Positions 31,340 to 40,004 are shown, counted from the stretch's first letter. The stretch: 42,597 nucleotides of DNA from Pseudoalteromonas rubra (GCF_000967655.1 NZ_JXYA01000049.1:1-42597), one strand, 5' to 3'. The notes: generated by a model not told the origin, from the letters alone. Translations and numbers: made by a program.

Positions 31340-31714
31340 TTATAATATCAGGGCATTTTTGGCGCTGGCGAGGTAGCCAACAGCCAGTAAGGTCAGTGTG
31401 GCTAGCACCAGAGCGCCTGCCTGTTTGGCTTTGGTGGTTGATTTTGCAATTACAAAACCCAGTGCAATGTAGGCAATAACCAGGATAATTTTTTCCATCA
31501 ACCAGGGCTGCTGCGCCGGATTGAGACTGGCCATCACCGCCAGTGACACCGCCGAGATAAGCAGCACAGTATCGATACTGTGGCTGGCGATGAATACCCC
31601 TTTGTTGGCTGCCAGTTTACCACTAGCCAGGCGCGAGATTGCCCGGGTGTAAAACAAAATAATACTCAAAACTGCAAACATCACATGCGTGTGTTTAAGT
31701 GCCATGTAGTCCAA
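31340..31714 (-). CDS. sirB2: SirB2 family membrane protein
   Basis: A 124-residue membrane protein with about four hydrophobic helices (residues about 10-25, 44-65, 72-90 and 100-117) and the SirB2-type segments LKHTHVMFAVLS, FYTRAISRLASGK and KGVFIASHSIDTVLL. The function is unknown. The longest frame begins with TTG, preceded by AAGGGG at about 5 nt. An ATG three codons later is the alternative. It sits 29 bp after the HD-GYP gene and upstream of sirB1, as in E. coli except for the HD-GYP insertion. Confidence 0.85.
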   Translation of the reverse strand: MDYMALKHTHVMFAVLSIILFYTRAISRLASGKLAANKGVFIASHSIDTVLLISAVSLAVMASLNPAQQPWLMEKIILVIAYIALGFVIAKSTTKAKQAGALVLATLTLLAVGYLASAKNALIL

Positions 31715-31743
31715 AATTGCCCCTTAATAAATAAACGATTAAA

Positions 31744-33285
31744 TTAATCTTCCAGGCGAGCCAGGATCTGCTCCAGCTCATCAATTGCGTCATTAAACAC
31801 ATCAACCAGTTTGGGGTCAAAATGCTTGCCCTTTTGGCTGTTAATTTCTGCTACCACTTCTTCCAGATTATAAGCCGGACGGTAACAGCGTTCATGACGC
31901 ATTGAGTCGTACACATCCGCAATCGCTGCAATACGACCAAAAATATGGATTTCTTCGCCTTTTTTACCGCTCGGGTAGCCGCTGCCATCCCAGCGCTCGT
32001 GGTGGTCACGGGCGATCATAGCGCCAGCATTGACGATTTCACGGCGTGAATCGCGCAGGATCTGATAGCCTTTTTGAGTATGAGACTTCATCACCTCCCA
32101 CTCTTCGTCCGCAAGCTTATTGGGTTTGTTCAAAATGGCATCGGGAATGCCCACATTGCCCACATCGTGCAGTGGAGACGCCAGTCGCACCAACTCGGCT
32201 TCGCGATAACTCAGCCCATAGCGCTTGGCCAGCACATAACAGATGTTAGCCACACGTTTTACGTGATTACCCGATTCAGTCGAGCGTTGCTCCAGCGCTT
32301 CACTCAGGCGATATACCAGCTCCTGCTGGGTGTCTTCAATTTCCGCCTGCAGCTGAACATTTTCATAAGCCAGTTGTACGTTTTGCGAGAATATTTTGAT
32401 CAGGTGTTTTTGTGTGTCGGTCAAAAACTCAGGGATCCCTGATACAAACAACATAGACGCGTGATTATATTCGCTGGAGCAGTAAGCAAACAGGTAGTTG
32501 TCCTTGTAGACAATCCCGCGGTCCTGCAAGGCCTGCCGGCAGGCTTCCATTTGTTCCGGCGCCAGTACCTCTTCTATTGGTTTGCCTTCGCTTCTGGCAA
32601 ATTCGCCCCGACCGGTAAACACCACCAGTTTATCGCTGCTGTCACTGGGGTCGTTACTGGCCACCAAAGAGGTGGCATAAATGGCTTCATCCACAGTCCC
32701 CAGTAACGAGGTAAGCTGCTGGATAACGCCTTCTATAAATTGATCAATGGAGTGTGAGGCAAAGATATTACGTGAGGCTGTGATGATTTTTTCCAGCCCC
32801 TGGCGAGATTGATCAATGGACAAGATATCCCGGTAAGAGCGCAGACTCGACATCACCACAGTAAACAGCTTTTGCGCCGTCAGTTCTGTTTTGGACTTGT
32901 AGTCATTGATATCATAATTGACGATAACCTGACGCTCCGGTGCCTGGCCAGGCTGGCCGGTACGCAAAATAATGCGAATGTTGTTATTCTTTGCTGTTTC
33001 ACGAATAAACTGCGCGACTCGCAGGCCCGCATCATCCGTTTCCATCACCACATCAAGCAGTACAATGGCTGCATCGGGGTGGTCCATAACCACCTTTTTT
33101 GCTTCCTCACCGGAATAGGCGCTGAGAAATTCCAGGCGCTTTTTCTGAAATTCAAAGTCGCTGAGCGCGAGTTTAGTTACCGCATGCACTTCTGGTTCAT
33201 CATCAACAATGATGACCTTCCAGGTGCCACTTTTTTCCTGTACTTCTACTTCACCCGGATCGTCTGAAAACAAAAAATCATCCAT
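31744..33285 (-). CDS. HD-GYP response regulator, predicted c-di-GMP phosphodiesterase
   Basis: A 513-residue protein. The receiver (residues about 22-145) has the acidic pair in VDDEPE and phosphoacceptor D78 in VLLDVVME. A middle region (about 165-315) fits the DUF3369 domain often found in RpfG-like regulators. The C-terminal HD-GYP domain (about 325-500) has H373-D374 in LHDVGNVGIPD, HTQKGYQIL, DHHERWDGSGYPSG (GYP at 436-438) and IADVYDS. All the main metal-site and GYP residues are present, so c-di-GMP hydrolysis controlled by phosphorylation is likely. It lies between prmC and sirB2, adjacent in E. coli. A 141-bp gap after prmC suggests a separate promoter. No dedicated kinase is adjacent. 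Confidence 0.93.
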   Translation of the reverse strand: MDDFLFSDDPGEVEVQEKSGTWKVIIVDDEPEVHAVTKLALSDFEFQKKRLEFLSAYSGEEAKKVVMDHPDAAIVLLDVVMETDDAGLRVAQFIRETAKNNNIRIILRTGQPGQAPERQVIVNYDINDYKSKTELTAQKLFTVVMSSLRSYRDILSIDQSRQGLEKIITASRNIFASHSIDQFIEGVIQQLTSLLGTVDEAIYATSLVASNDPSDSSDKLVVFTGRGEFARSEGKPIEEVLAPEQMEACRQALQDRGIVYKDNYLFAYCSSEYNHASMLFVSGIPEFLTDTQKHLIKIFSQNVQLAYENVQLQAEIEDTQQELVYRLSEALEQRSTESGNHVKRVANICYVLAKRYGLSYREAELVRLASPLHDVGNVGIPDAILNKPNKLADEEWEVMKSHTQKGYQILRDSRREIVNAGAMIARDHHERWDGSGYPSGKKGEEIHIFGRIAAIADVYDSMRHERCYRPAYNLEEVVAEINSQKGKHFDPKLVDVFNDAIDELEQILARLED

Positions 33286-33426
33286 TGGAGAGTCCTTAAC
33301 ACTCTTATATACATATATCTCGCCAGCAATGCTCCGCTGGCGGACTTAAAGCCGACACTGTATGCGCATGTTTATCCAGAACAGAAGTCCAGGCTAGGCA
33401 TACTGCTGCGATTTAACCAGGTGGGA

Positions 33427-34275
33427 TTATTGCGGCTTTTGCGCCATCGTCACCCTATCACAGCCTGCCATATCTTTTATTGTAAGTATATTGCGATAGT
33501 TCATTTGTGCAAAAATCTGCTGAACGCCAGCAGCTTGCTGATAACCGTGCTCAAACATCAGATAGCCATCTGGCGCCAGATAGGCCTGAGCCTGCTCAAT
33601 GATATGACGGATATCGGCATAACCTTGCTCCGGGGCCACCAAAGCCGATAATGGCTCAAAACGCACATCGCCCTGGCTCAGGTGTTCATCTTGCTCACAG
33701 ATATAAGGCGGATTGCTGACAATCAGATCAAAACGCTGATCTGCTAATGCTGAAAACCAGTCACTGTGGTAGATCTCAACATGTTCAAAGCCAAGGCGCT
33801 GACGGTTTTTCTCTGCCAGTGCTACCGCATCATGTGAGAAGTCGACACCAATTAGTTGCCAGCCGGGCTGCTCCGATGCCAGTGCCAGCACAATGGCGCC
33901 CGTCCCGGTGCCCAGGTCGAGCACTTTGGCCTGCGCAGACAAAGGCAATGCAAGCGCCTGCTCAACCAGGGTTTCGGTATCCGGACGAGGGATCAGTGTA
34001 CTGTTATTGACGTATAAAGGCAGGCTCCAGAATTCCCGCTCTCCGGTAAGGTGGGCAACTGGCTCACCCGCTTGTCGACGTTCGACCAGGGTTGCAAAAC
34101 GCTGCTGTTGCTCGGCGTTTAGTTCAGCTTCGGGCCAGGCAAATAAATAGCTACGGTTTTTCTGAAGGATATGCAAAAGCAGCACTTCGGCATCGAGTTT
34201 CGCTGACTCTGAACTGCTCTGAAGTTGCCCGCTCGCCCAGGCAATCGCCTGGGCAAGGGTTGAATGTTGCGTCAT
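33427..34275 (-). CDS. prmC: release factor glutamine methyltransferase PrmC (HemK)
   Basis: Methylates the Gln of the GGQ motif in release factors RF1 and RF2. The 282-residue protein has an N-terminal helical domain, the S-adenosylmethionine motif VLDLGTGTGAIVLALA, and the substrate-glutamine motif NPPY in IVSNPPYI. It directly follows prfA, whose product is its substrate. The stop of prfA and the start of prmC overlap (TAATG), so translation is likely coupled. Confidence 0.97.
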   Translation of the reverse strand: MTQHSTLAQAIAWASGQLQSSSESAKLDAEVLLLHILQKNRSYLFAWPEAELNAEQQQRFATLVERRQAGEPVAHLTGEREFWSLPLYVNNSTLIPRPDTETLVEQALALPLSAQAKVLDLGTGTGAIVLALASEQPGWQLIGVDFSHDAVALAEKNRQRLGFEHVEIYHSDWFSALADQRFDLIVSNPPYICEQDEHLSQGDVRFEPLSALVAPEQGYADIRHIIEQAQAYLAPDGYLMFEHGYQQAAGVQQIFAQMNYRNILTIKDMAGCDRVTMAQKPQ

Positions 34276-35360
34276 TAGTCGTCGCCCATGGCTGCCAACA
34301 AGTCAGCCTGATACTCCAATACTAACGGGTCGATAACCGCACCCAGATCACCGGCTACAACTTCATTCAGACGATAAAGCGTCAGGTTAATACGGTGATC
34401 CGTAATACGGCCCTGTGGATAGTTGTAAGTCCGGATCCGCTCAGAGCGGTCACCGCTACCTACCAGGTTACGACGTTCGCTTGCCTCAGCAGCCTGACGT
34501 TTTTCATCTTCTGCCTGTTGCAAGCGCGCGCCCAGTACCGACAGCGCTTTAGCGCGGTTTTTGTGCTGCGAACGCTCGTCCTGACATTCAACCACAACGC
34601 CCGTTGGGATGTGGGTAATACGAATGGCAGAGTCGGTTTTGTTAACGTGCTGACCACCGGCGCCCGAGGCACGGAAGGTGTCGACTTTCAGGTCGGCTGG
34701 GTTAATTTCGATGGCTTCCGCTTCCGGGATCTCTGCCATGACTGCTACGGTACACGCTGAAGTGTGAACACGGCCCTGAGATTCGGTCTCTGGTACACGC
34801 TGTACACGGTGTGCGCCCGACTCAAACTTGAGCTTTCCGTAAACCCCATCTCCTTTGATGTTAGCAATGATCTCTTTGTAACCACCGTGTTCACCTTCGT
34901 TGGCACTGACCACTTCCACTTGCCACTTCTGGGTTTCGGCATAACGGCTGTACATACGGAACAAGTCACCGGCAAAGATAGCCGCTTCGTCACCGCCCGT
35001 ACCGGCACGGACTTCCAAAAATACGTTGTTGTCGTCTTTGGGGTCTTTCGGTAGCATCAGGATCTGGAGCTGATCTTCAAGCTCACTGATTTGTTCTTTT
35101 GCTTCTTTATATTCTTCCTGCGCCATTTCGCGCATATCAGGATCTGGTTCCTTAAGCATTTCTTCAGCCGCAGCCACGTTTTCTTGCGCCTGCTGATAAG
35201 CCGTAAATGCCTTCACGACGTCTTCCAGCTCTGAGTATTCTTTTGATAACGCGCGAAAACGATTTTGATCGCCGATAACTTCCGGATCCCCCAGCATGGC
35301 TTCCACTTCTTCGTGGCGCTCTACCAGCGTTTCCAACTTACGATAGACGGACTCTTTCAT
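34275..35360 (-). CDS. prfA: peptide chain release factor 1
   Basis: Recognises UAA and UAG stop codons and triggers peptide release. It is 361 residues, the usual length. The P-x-T codon-recognition tripeptide is P190-E191-T192 in RVPETESQG; the middle residue is Glu rather than the Ala of E. coli. The peptidyl-hydrolysis motif GGQ is at 235-237 in GAGGQHVNKTDSA. It lies 7 nt after hemA and overlaps prmC by one base, forming the conserved hemA-prfA-prmC operon. Confidence 0.98.
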   Translation of the reverse strand: MKESVYRKLETLVERHEEVEAMLGDPEVIGDQNRFRALSKEYSELEDVVKAFTAYQQAQENVAAAEEMLKEPDPDMREMAQEEYKEAKEQISELEDQLQILMLPKDPKDDNNVFLEVRAGTGGDEAAIFAGDLFRMYSRYAETQKWQVEVVSANEGEHGGYKEIIANIKGDGVYGKLKFESGAHRVQRVPETESQGRVHTSACTVAVMAEIPEAEAIEINPADLKVDTFRASGAGGQHVNKTDSAIRITHIPTGVVVECQDERSQHKNRAKALSVLGARLQQAEDEKRQAAEASERRNLVGSGDRSERIRTYNYPQGRITDHRINLTLYRLNEVVAGDLGAVIDPLVLEYQADLLAAMGDD

Positions 35361-35367
35361 TTAATTT

Positions 35368-36624
35368 TTATTCCTGCTCAATACCTAATGCTTGTTTTAA
35401 TACTGCAATGCGCTCTATATCACCCTCTTTTGCCGCCGCCTGAATGGCCCGGGTCGGTGCATGAGTGAGTCGATTGGTAAGCTTATTTGCCAGCTCTAAC
35501 AAGACCTTTTCTGAATTCTTACCCGATTGTAGCTGATTTAACGCCTTTTCCACGAGCTCTAATTTAATCGTCTGGGCCGAATCACGATAGTCACGGATCA
35601 CATCCACCGAGGTCAAAGAACGTTGCCACTGTGCAAACTCGTGGGTTTTGTCATCAATGATATGCTGGGCTTCGCGTGCTGCCTGCTCCCGCGACGCCAT
35701 GTTTTCATTCACGATCGCCTGCAGGTCGTCCACCGTATAAAGGTAGGCCGCATCTAAATCATTGACCTGGCTTTCGATATCACGTGGCACCGCAATATCC
35801 ACGAACAGCATCGGCTTATGCTTGCGTTTTTTCAGGGCCTGCTCAACCACCCCTTTACCTATGATGGGCAAAGTGCTGGCGGTAGAACTGATCACTATGT
35901 CTGCCTGGTGTAATTGCTCGGGCAGCTGGGCCAAAGAAATGACACTGGCGTTTATTTCATCTGCCAGCGTTTGCGCCCGCTCAATAGTGCGGTTGGCTAC
36001 TGTGATAGCCTTGGGGTTGTGCTGAGACAGGTGCTTGGCTACCAGCTCTATGGTTTCACCCGCGCCGATTAATAACACATTGGTTTTTTCCAGTTGACCA
36101 TAAATATGCTTGGCCAGATTGACGGCCGCATACGCCACAGAGACGGCGCTGGCACCAATTTCAGTCTCGGTGCGCACTTGCTTGGCCACAGAAAACGTTT
36201 TTTGAAACAAGCGTTCAAACACTGGCTGAATGCCGTTATGCGCTTTGGCACTGTTATAAGCTTGCTTTATTTGACCCAGAATCTGTGGCTCGCCCAGCAC
36301 CAGTGAATCCAGTCCACAGGCCACGCGCATCAGGTGATTGACGGCATCCTGATTGTGATGCACATAGACGTTTTCGGCCAGCTCTTGCTCTTCTATCCGG
36401 TGAAATTCAGCCAGCCAGCCCAGAAGCGCTTGGGAATTCGAGTCCCCAAGGCTACAATAGATTTCGGTCCGATTGCAGGTAGAAACAATCACGGACTCAT
36501 TAAACTGCGGTAACTCAGACAGCTGCTGTAGCGCATCCGATAGCTGTTGCGGAGAAAAAGCGACTTTTTCCCTCAATTCGACGGACGCGGTTTTGTGATT
36601 GATCCCAAGTGCGATGATGGTCAT
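35368..36624 (-). CDS. hemA: glutamyl-tRNA reductase HemA
   Basis: Reduces glutamyl-tRNA to glutamate-1-semialdehyde, the first committed step of the C5 haem pathway. The 418-residue protein has catalytic Cys50 in VSTCNRTEIYC, the early GINHKTA motif, the NADPH-binding segment NVLLIGAGETIELVAKHL and a C-terminal helical dimerisation domain. It heads the hemA-prfA-prmC operon and diverges from lolB across about 83 bp. The N terminus (MTIIALGINHKTASVELREK) lies in the region that determines haem-regulated turnover in enterics. Confidence 0.98.
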   Translation of the reverse strand: MTIIALGINHKTASVELREKVAFSPQQLSDALQQLSELPQFNESVIVSTCNRTEIYCSLGDSNSQALLGWLAEFHRIEEQELAENVYVHHNQDAVNHLMRVACGLDSLVLGEPQILGQIKQAYNSAKAHNGIQPVFERLFQKTFSVAKQVRTETEIGASAVSVAYAAVNLAKHIYGQLEKTNVLLIGAGETIELVAKHLSQHNPKAITVANRTIERAQTLADEINASVISLAQLPEQLHQADIVISSTASTLPIIGKGVVEQALKKRKHKPMLFVDIAVPRDIESQVNDLDAAYLYTVDDLQAIVNENMASREQAAREAQHIIDDKTHEFAQWQRSLTSVDVIRDYRDSAQTIKLELVEKALNQLQSGKNSEKVLLELANKLTNRLTHAPTRAIQAAAKEGDIERIAVLKQALGIEQE

Positions 36625-36663
36625 AACTGCCAGTATTGCTCAAGCCCTGCTTTAAAGCCGCTA

Positions 36664-36684
36664 ATTTTACCAAAAATCAATCGA
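36664..36684 (-). promoter_or_regulatory. possible extended -10 promoter of hemA
   Basis: On the minus strand TGGTAAAAT forms an extended -10 (TAAAAT at 36664-36669), and transcription would begin about 35 nt before the hemA ATG. The -35 region is weak (TTCCAT at 17 nt), as allowed for extended -10 promoters. It lies in the gap shared with divergent lolB. Confidence 0.4.
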
Positions 36685-36707
36685 ATATGGAAAGTAAGGA
36701 ACTCAGT

Positions 36708-37295
36708 TTGAAACAGTTTCATTTGATTTTGCTCATGTTTTTATTGTTTCTGGGCGGATGTGCGCAGCGTATTACGCTCCCTGACGAGCATGCACAGCAA
36801 AATCGTCCCGAAAAATATAACAACTGGCGGGCCACAGGTAAGCTGGCTTTTATCTCTCCCGAAGAGCGTCAGTCTGCCAACTTTAACTGGCAGTATCGTG
36901 AACAAAAACAAACCCTGACGCTCAATACCTTTATCGGGACTCAGGTCCTCAAGTTGCAAGAATTCGATCAGCACAGTGTGCTGACGCTCAAAGATAACAC
37001 CTATACCAGTGAAGATAGCAGCGATTTGGTGTACCGCCTGAGCGGCTGGCAACTGCCTGTTTCGCAGGCCCCTCAATGGTTAACCGGTAATATAGACGCG
37101 CCTGGCAATCAATATAATGATAAACAACAATTAACTCAGGCCACCTGGCAAGACGAGCAAGGCCTGCGCTGGCAGGTTGCTTACCAAACCTATCAACGCG
37201 TTAACGGACTGACACTACCAACCCGGCTAACGCTTACGCACAAAGACATCACTATTAAGATCCGTATCAGCAACTGGCACTTTGAGACCTTATGA
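36708..37295 (+). CDS. lolB: outer-membrane lipoprotein receptor LolB
   Basis: Accepts lipoproteins from LolA and inserts them in the outer membrane. I choose the TTG at 36708: AAGGA lies 7 nt before it, and the protein then starts MKQFHLILLMFLLFLGGC, a compact lipoprotein signal with the lipidated Cys at residue 18. The ATG codons at 36636 and 36687 lack a ribosome site and lengthen the signal unnaturally. The 195-residue product has LolB-like features: NWRATGKLAFISPEERQSANFNWQY near the N terminus, then LNTFIGTQVLKLQ and WQLPVSQAPQWLTG. It overlaps ispE by 4 nt (ATGA). The hemA/lolB divergence and the lolB-ispE-prs order match E. coli. Confidence 0.9.
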   Translation: MKQFHLILLMFLLFLGGCAQRITLPDEHAQQNRPEKYNNWRATGKLAFISPEERQSANFNWQYREQKQTLTLNTFIGTQVLKLQEFDQHSVLTLKDNTYTSEDSSDLVYRLSGWQLPVSQAPQWLTGNIDAPGNQYNDKQQLTQATWQDEQGLRWQVAYQTYQRVNGLTLPTRLTLTHKDITIKIRISNWHFETL

Positions 37296-38149
37296 AGACA
37301 CTGACATTAACAGCCCCGGCCAAACTGAACCTGTTTTTGCACATCAATGGCCGTCGTGCGGATGGCTACCATGAACTGGAAACCCTGTTCACTATGCTGG
37401 AGTATGGCGATGAACTGACTTTCTCGCTTATCAAGCAAGATATTGTGGAGATCGGGGGCGATGTCGCAGGCATTCCGTTGCAAGAGAATTTGATTTACCG
37501 TGCTGCCGAAGCGCTCAGGCCCCATAAAAAATCACCATTCGGTGCCCATGTTCAGCTGGTTAAAAAGCTTCCTATGGGTGGCGGCGTGGGGGGCGGTTCA
37601 TCAGACGCTGCAACCACCTTGCTTGCCTTAAACACATTGTGGCAATGTGACTTGTCACTTGACCAGCTTGCAGATATCGGATTATCACTCGGTGCGGATG
37701 TCCCCGTCTTTGTACGTGGGAAAACAGCGCTGGCGCAAGGGGTTGGAGAGAAGCTGAGCCCCTATACTCTGGCAAAAAAACACTATCTGGTGGTCTTCCC
37801 CAATGTCCATGTTGGCACTGTGGAAGTATTCACACACCCAGAGCTGCCGCGAAATACCCCCAAGCTGCCTGAGGGCTGGACCATTGATCAGACACACAAC
37901 GACTGTCAGGCATTAGTCAAAAAGCTCTACCCCGAGGTTGAAAAAACCCTGAGCTGGTTGCTAAAATATGCGCCGTCCAGAATGACGGGAACCGGAGGAT
38001 GTTGCTTTGCAGAATTTGATTCAGCACAGGCGGCACAGCGTGTACTCGAACAACTCCCGTCTCACTGGACCGGCTTTGTTACCCAAAGCGCAAGCGAGTC
38101 AATTGCCCATCGGCAACTGGCTGCATGGCGTAAAGATGAAGTAAAATAG
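37292..38149 (+). CDS. ispE: 4-diphosphocytidyl-2-C-methyl-D-erythritol kinase IspE
   Basis: ATP-dependent kinase of the methylerythritol phosphate pathway to isoprenoids. The 285-residue GHMP-family protein has the N-terminal PAKLNLFLHINGRRADGYHEL motif, the ATP loop PMGGGVGGGSSDAATTL, and the C-terminal MTGTGGCCFAEF motif. Its ATG overlaps the lolB stop, so the two are translationally coupled, and prs follows after 78 bp. Confidence 0.97.
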   Translation: MKTLTLTAPAKLNLFLHINGRRADGYHELETLFTMLEYGDELTFSLIKQDIVEIGGDVAGIPLQENLIYRAAEALRPHKKSPFGAHVQLVKKLPMGGGVGGGSSDAATTLLALNTLWQCDLSLDQLADIGLSLGADVPVFVRGKTALAQGVGEKLSPYTLAKKHYLVVFPNVHVGTVEVFTHPELPRNTPKLPEGWTIDQTHNDCQALVKKLYPEVEKTLSWLLKYAPSRMTGTGGCCFAEFDSAQAAQRVLEQLPSHWTGFVTQSASESIAHRQLAAWRKDEVK

Positions 38150-38227
38150 TTTAAGTTAGCCTGTTTTGACACTGTCACAGACGCCGTCATTGCAAAATAT
38201 ATATTACAGTGCCTGAGGAACCCTACC

Positions 38228-39175
38228 GTGCCCGACATGAAGCTCTTCGCTGGTAACGCAACACCTGAGCTAGCTCAAAAAGTTGCAAAACGTTTGTTTA
38301 TCGAATTAGGTGATGCCGTTGTAGGCCGTTTTAGCGACGGCGAGATCAGCGTTCAAATCAATGAAAATGTTCGTGGTTCTGATGTATTCATCGTCCAATC
38401 CACTTGTGCACCAACCAATGACAACCTGATGGAACTCATTGTGATGGTGGATGCTTTACGTCGTGCTTCTGCAGGTCGTATTACCGCCGTTATTCCATAC
38501 TTCGGCTATGCCCGTCAGGATCGTCGTGTACGTTCTGCGCGTGTGCCAATCACTGCAAAAGTTGTTGCGGACTTCTTATCAAGCGTTGGTGTTGACCGCG
38601 TTTTGACGGTAGACCTGCACGCTGAACAGATCCAGGGCTTCTTCGATGTGCCTGTAGACAATGTGTTTGGTAGCCCGGTGCTGCTTGAAGACATGAAAGA
38701 GCGCGATTTTGACGATGTTGTGGTCGTGTCGCCAGATATTGGTGGTGTCGTACGTGCGCGTGCAATCGCCAAACTGCTGGATGACAAAGACCTGGCTATC
38801 ATCGACAAACGTCGCCCACAGGCTAACGTTTCTCAGGTCATGCACATCATTGGTGACGTGGAAGGCCGTGACTGTATCATCGTCGACGATATGATTGATA
38901 CCGGTGGTACGCTGTGTAAAGCCGCTGCTGCACTGAAAGAGCACGGTGCTAAGCGCGTATTTGCTTATGCCACACACCCGGTTCTGTCTGGTAATGCCGC
39001 AGAGAACCTGCGCAACTCAGTGATCGACGAAGTGATTGTCACTGACTCAATTACGCTGTCGGACGAGCTAAAGTCTGTTGATAAGATCAAAGTACTGACA
39101 CTGGCTGATATGCTGGCTGAAACCATTCGCCGCATCAGCAACGAAGAGTCTATCTCTGCGATGTTTGAACACTAA
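38228..39175 (+). CDS. prs: ribose-phosphate pyrophosphokinase
   Basis: Makes phosphoribosyl pyrophosphate from ribose 5-phosphate and ATP for nucleotide, histidine and tryptophan synthesis. The 315-residue protein follows the E. coli Prs sequence closely as I recall it: MPDMKLFAGNATPEL at the start, the flexible-loop motif RQDRRVRSARVPITAK, the DLHAEQIQGFFDVPVDN signature, and the PRPP-binding loop VDDMIDTGGT. The start is GTG at 38228 with GAGGAA about 9 nt upstream; ATG three codons later is an alternative. It is followed by a strong terminator. Confidence 0.98.
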   Translation: MPDMKLFAGNATPELAQKVAKRLFIELGDAVVGRFSDGEISVQINENVRGSDVFIVQSTCAPTNDNLMELIVMVDALRRASAGRITAVIPYFGYARQDRRVRSARVPITAKVVADFLSSVGVDRVLTVDLHAEQIQGFFDVPVDNVFGSPVLLEDMKERDFDDVVVVSPDIGGVVRARAIAKLLDDKDLAIIDKRRPQANVSQVMHIIGDVEGRDCIIVDDMIDTGGTLCKAAAALKEHGAKRVFAYATHPVLSGNAAENLRNSVIDEVIVTDSITLSDELKSVDKIKVLTLADMLAETIRRISNEESISAMFEH

Positions 39176-39194
39176 TCCGTGTTCACTGGCAAAG

Positions 39195-39220
39195 AAAAAG
39201 CACCTTAGGGTGCTTTTTTT
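39195..39220 (+). terminator. prs terminator
   Basis: AGCACC-TTAG-GGTGCT is followed by TTTTTTT and preceded by an A run that extends the stem. It lies about 20 bp past the prs stop. Confidence 0.9.
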
Positions 39221-39232
39221 ATATCCAAAGGT

Positions 39233-39260
39233 TTGCAAGGCTGCTGGTTAGTGGTATATT
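39233..39260 (+). promoter_or_regulatory. rplY promoter
   Basis: TTGCAA (39233-39238), a 16-nt spacer ending in TGG, then TATATT (39255-39260): a -35 with an extended -10. The following AGCGCGCC is a GC-rich discriminator typical of ribosomal-protein promoters. Transcription would begin near 39267 and leave a leader of about 108 nt. Confidence 0.65.
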
Positions 39261-39276
39261 AGCGCGCCTTTTTACT

Positions 39277-39340
39277 GGGCTTGCTTTGGATACAACCATG
39301 GCGAGTACAGTGATTTACCGAAGTGCTTGGTCGCGAGCCC
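39277..39340 (+). promoter_or_regulatory. structured rplY leader, candidate L25 autoregulatory RNA
   Basis: GGGCTTGC (39277-39284) can pair with GCGAGCCC (39333-39340), giving an 8-bp stem with one G-U that encloses about 48 nt. Inside are GCGAGTA and CCGAAG segments that could form a bulged-G type internal loop resembling 5S rRNA loop E, the normal L25 site. In E. coli, L25 is reported to repress its own mRNA through a leader that mimics loop E. Whether this leader folds so is my inference. Confidence 0.45.
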
Positions 39341-39374
39341 TTCGAAGTATTAACTAAAATAATTGGAGACACTC

Positions 39375-39983
39375 ATGTCACAATACGTATTAAACGCTGA
39401 AGTACGCGAAACTCTGGGTACTGGTGCGAGCCGCCGCCTACGTCGCGAAGAAAAAGTTCCTGCTATCCTTTACGGTGCAGGCAAAGACGCTGTTTCGCTT
39501 ACTCTTGAGCACAACAAAGTTATCCAGATGCAAGAAGACGAGGGTTTCTACACGCACATCCTGACTCTGAACATCGGTGGTGAGTCTGTTGAAGCTATCC
39601 TGAAAGACATCCAACGTCACCCGTACAAGCCTAAGGTAACTCACCTTGACTTCCAACGCGTTGACGCTTCTCAAAAGCTTCACACTAAAGTGCCTGTTCA
39701 CTTCCTGAACGAAGAAGCAGCAACTAAAGGCGGCAACACTGTTGCTCACCACGTAACTGAAATCGAAATCACGTGTCTGCCAGCTCAGCTTCCTGAGTTC
39801 GTAGAAGTTGACGTAGCAGCTATCGAAGTTGGCGCAACTGTACACCTTTCAGACATCACTCTTCCAGCTGGTGTAGTTTCTGTTGAGCTAGCTAAAGGTG
39901 CAGACCACGACCAAGCGGTTGTAACTGTAAACGCACCTAAAGGCGGCGCTGCTGAAGAAACAGCTGAAGAAGCTGCTGAATAA
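39375..39983 (+). CDS. rplY: 50S ribosomal protein L25 (long Ctc type)
   Basis: Binds 5S rRNA in the large subunit. I take the ATG at 39375, with GGAG 6 nt before it, giving 202 residues. The upstream TTG in the same frame overlaps the ribosome site. The N-terminal L25 domain (about 1-95) has VRETLGTGASRRLRREEKVPAILYG, HNKVIQ and DIQRHPYKPKVTHLDFQRV. The C-terminal TL5/Ctc domain (about 96-185) is absent from the short E. coli L25, and the tail is acidic (GGAAEETAEEAAE). Strong codon bias is visible. It has its own promoter and is followed 19 nt later by pth. Confidence 0.96.
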   Translation: MSQYVLNAEVRETLGTGASRRLRREEKVPAILYGAGKDAVSLTLEHNKVIQMQEDEGFYTHILTLNIGGESVEAILKDIQRHPYKPKVTHLDFQRVDASQKLHTKVPVHFLNEEAATKGGNTVAHHVTEIEITCLPAQLPEFVEVDVAAIEVGATVHLSDITLPAGVVSVELAKGADHDQAVVTVNAPKGGAAEETAEEAAE

Positions 39984-39988
39984 TTTCT

Positions 39989-40004
39989 AAGGTGTTAGCA
40001 CCTT
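39989..40004 (+). promoter_or_regulatory. hairpin masking the pth ribosome site and start
   Basis: AAGGTG-TTAG-CACCTT is a perfect 6-bp hairpin beginning 5 nt after the rplY stop. It contains the only good ribosome site (AAGG), and its 3' arm covers the first two bases of the TTG start at 40003. No T run follows, so it is not a terminator. Ribosomes finishing rplY could open it, coupling pth translation to rplY. Confidence 0.5.

Noticed and set aside
33421..34325. Several plus-strand frames opposite prmC
   Set aside because: Overlap a clearly functional gene and show no family features.
38166..38205. TTGACA with a downstream TATATT as a prs promoter
   Set aside because: The spacing is 28 nt, too long for one sigma-70 promoter.
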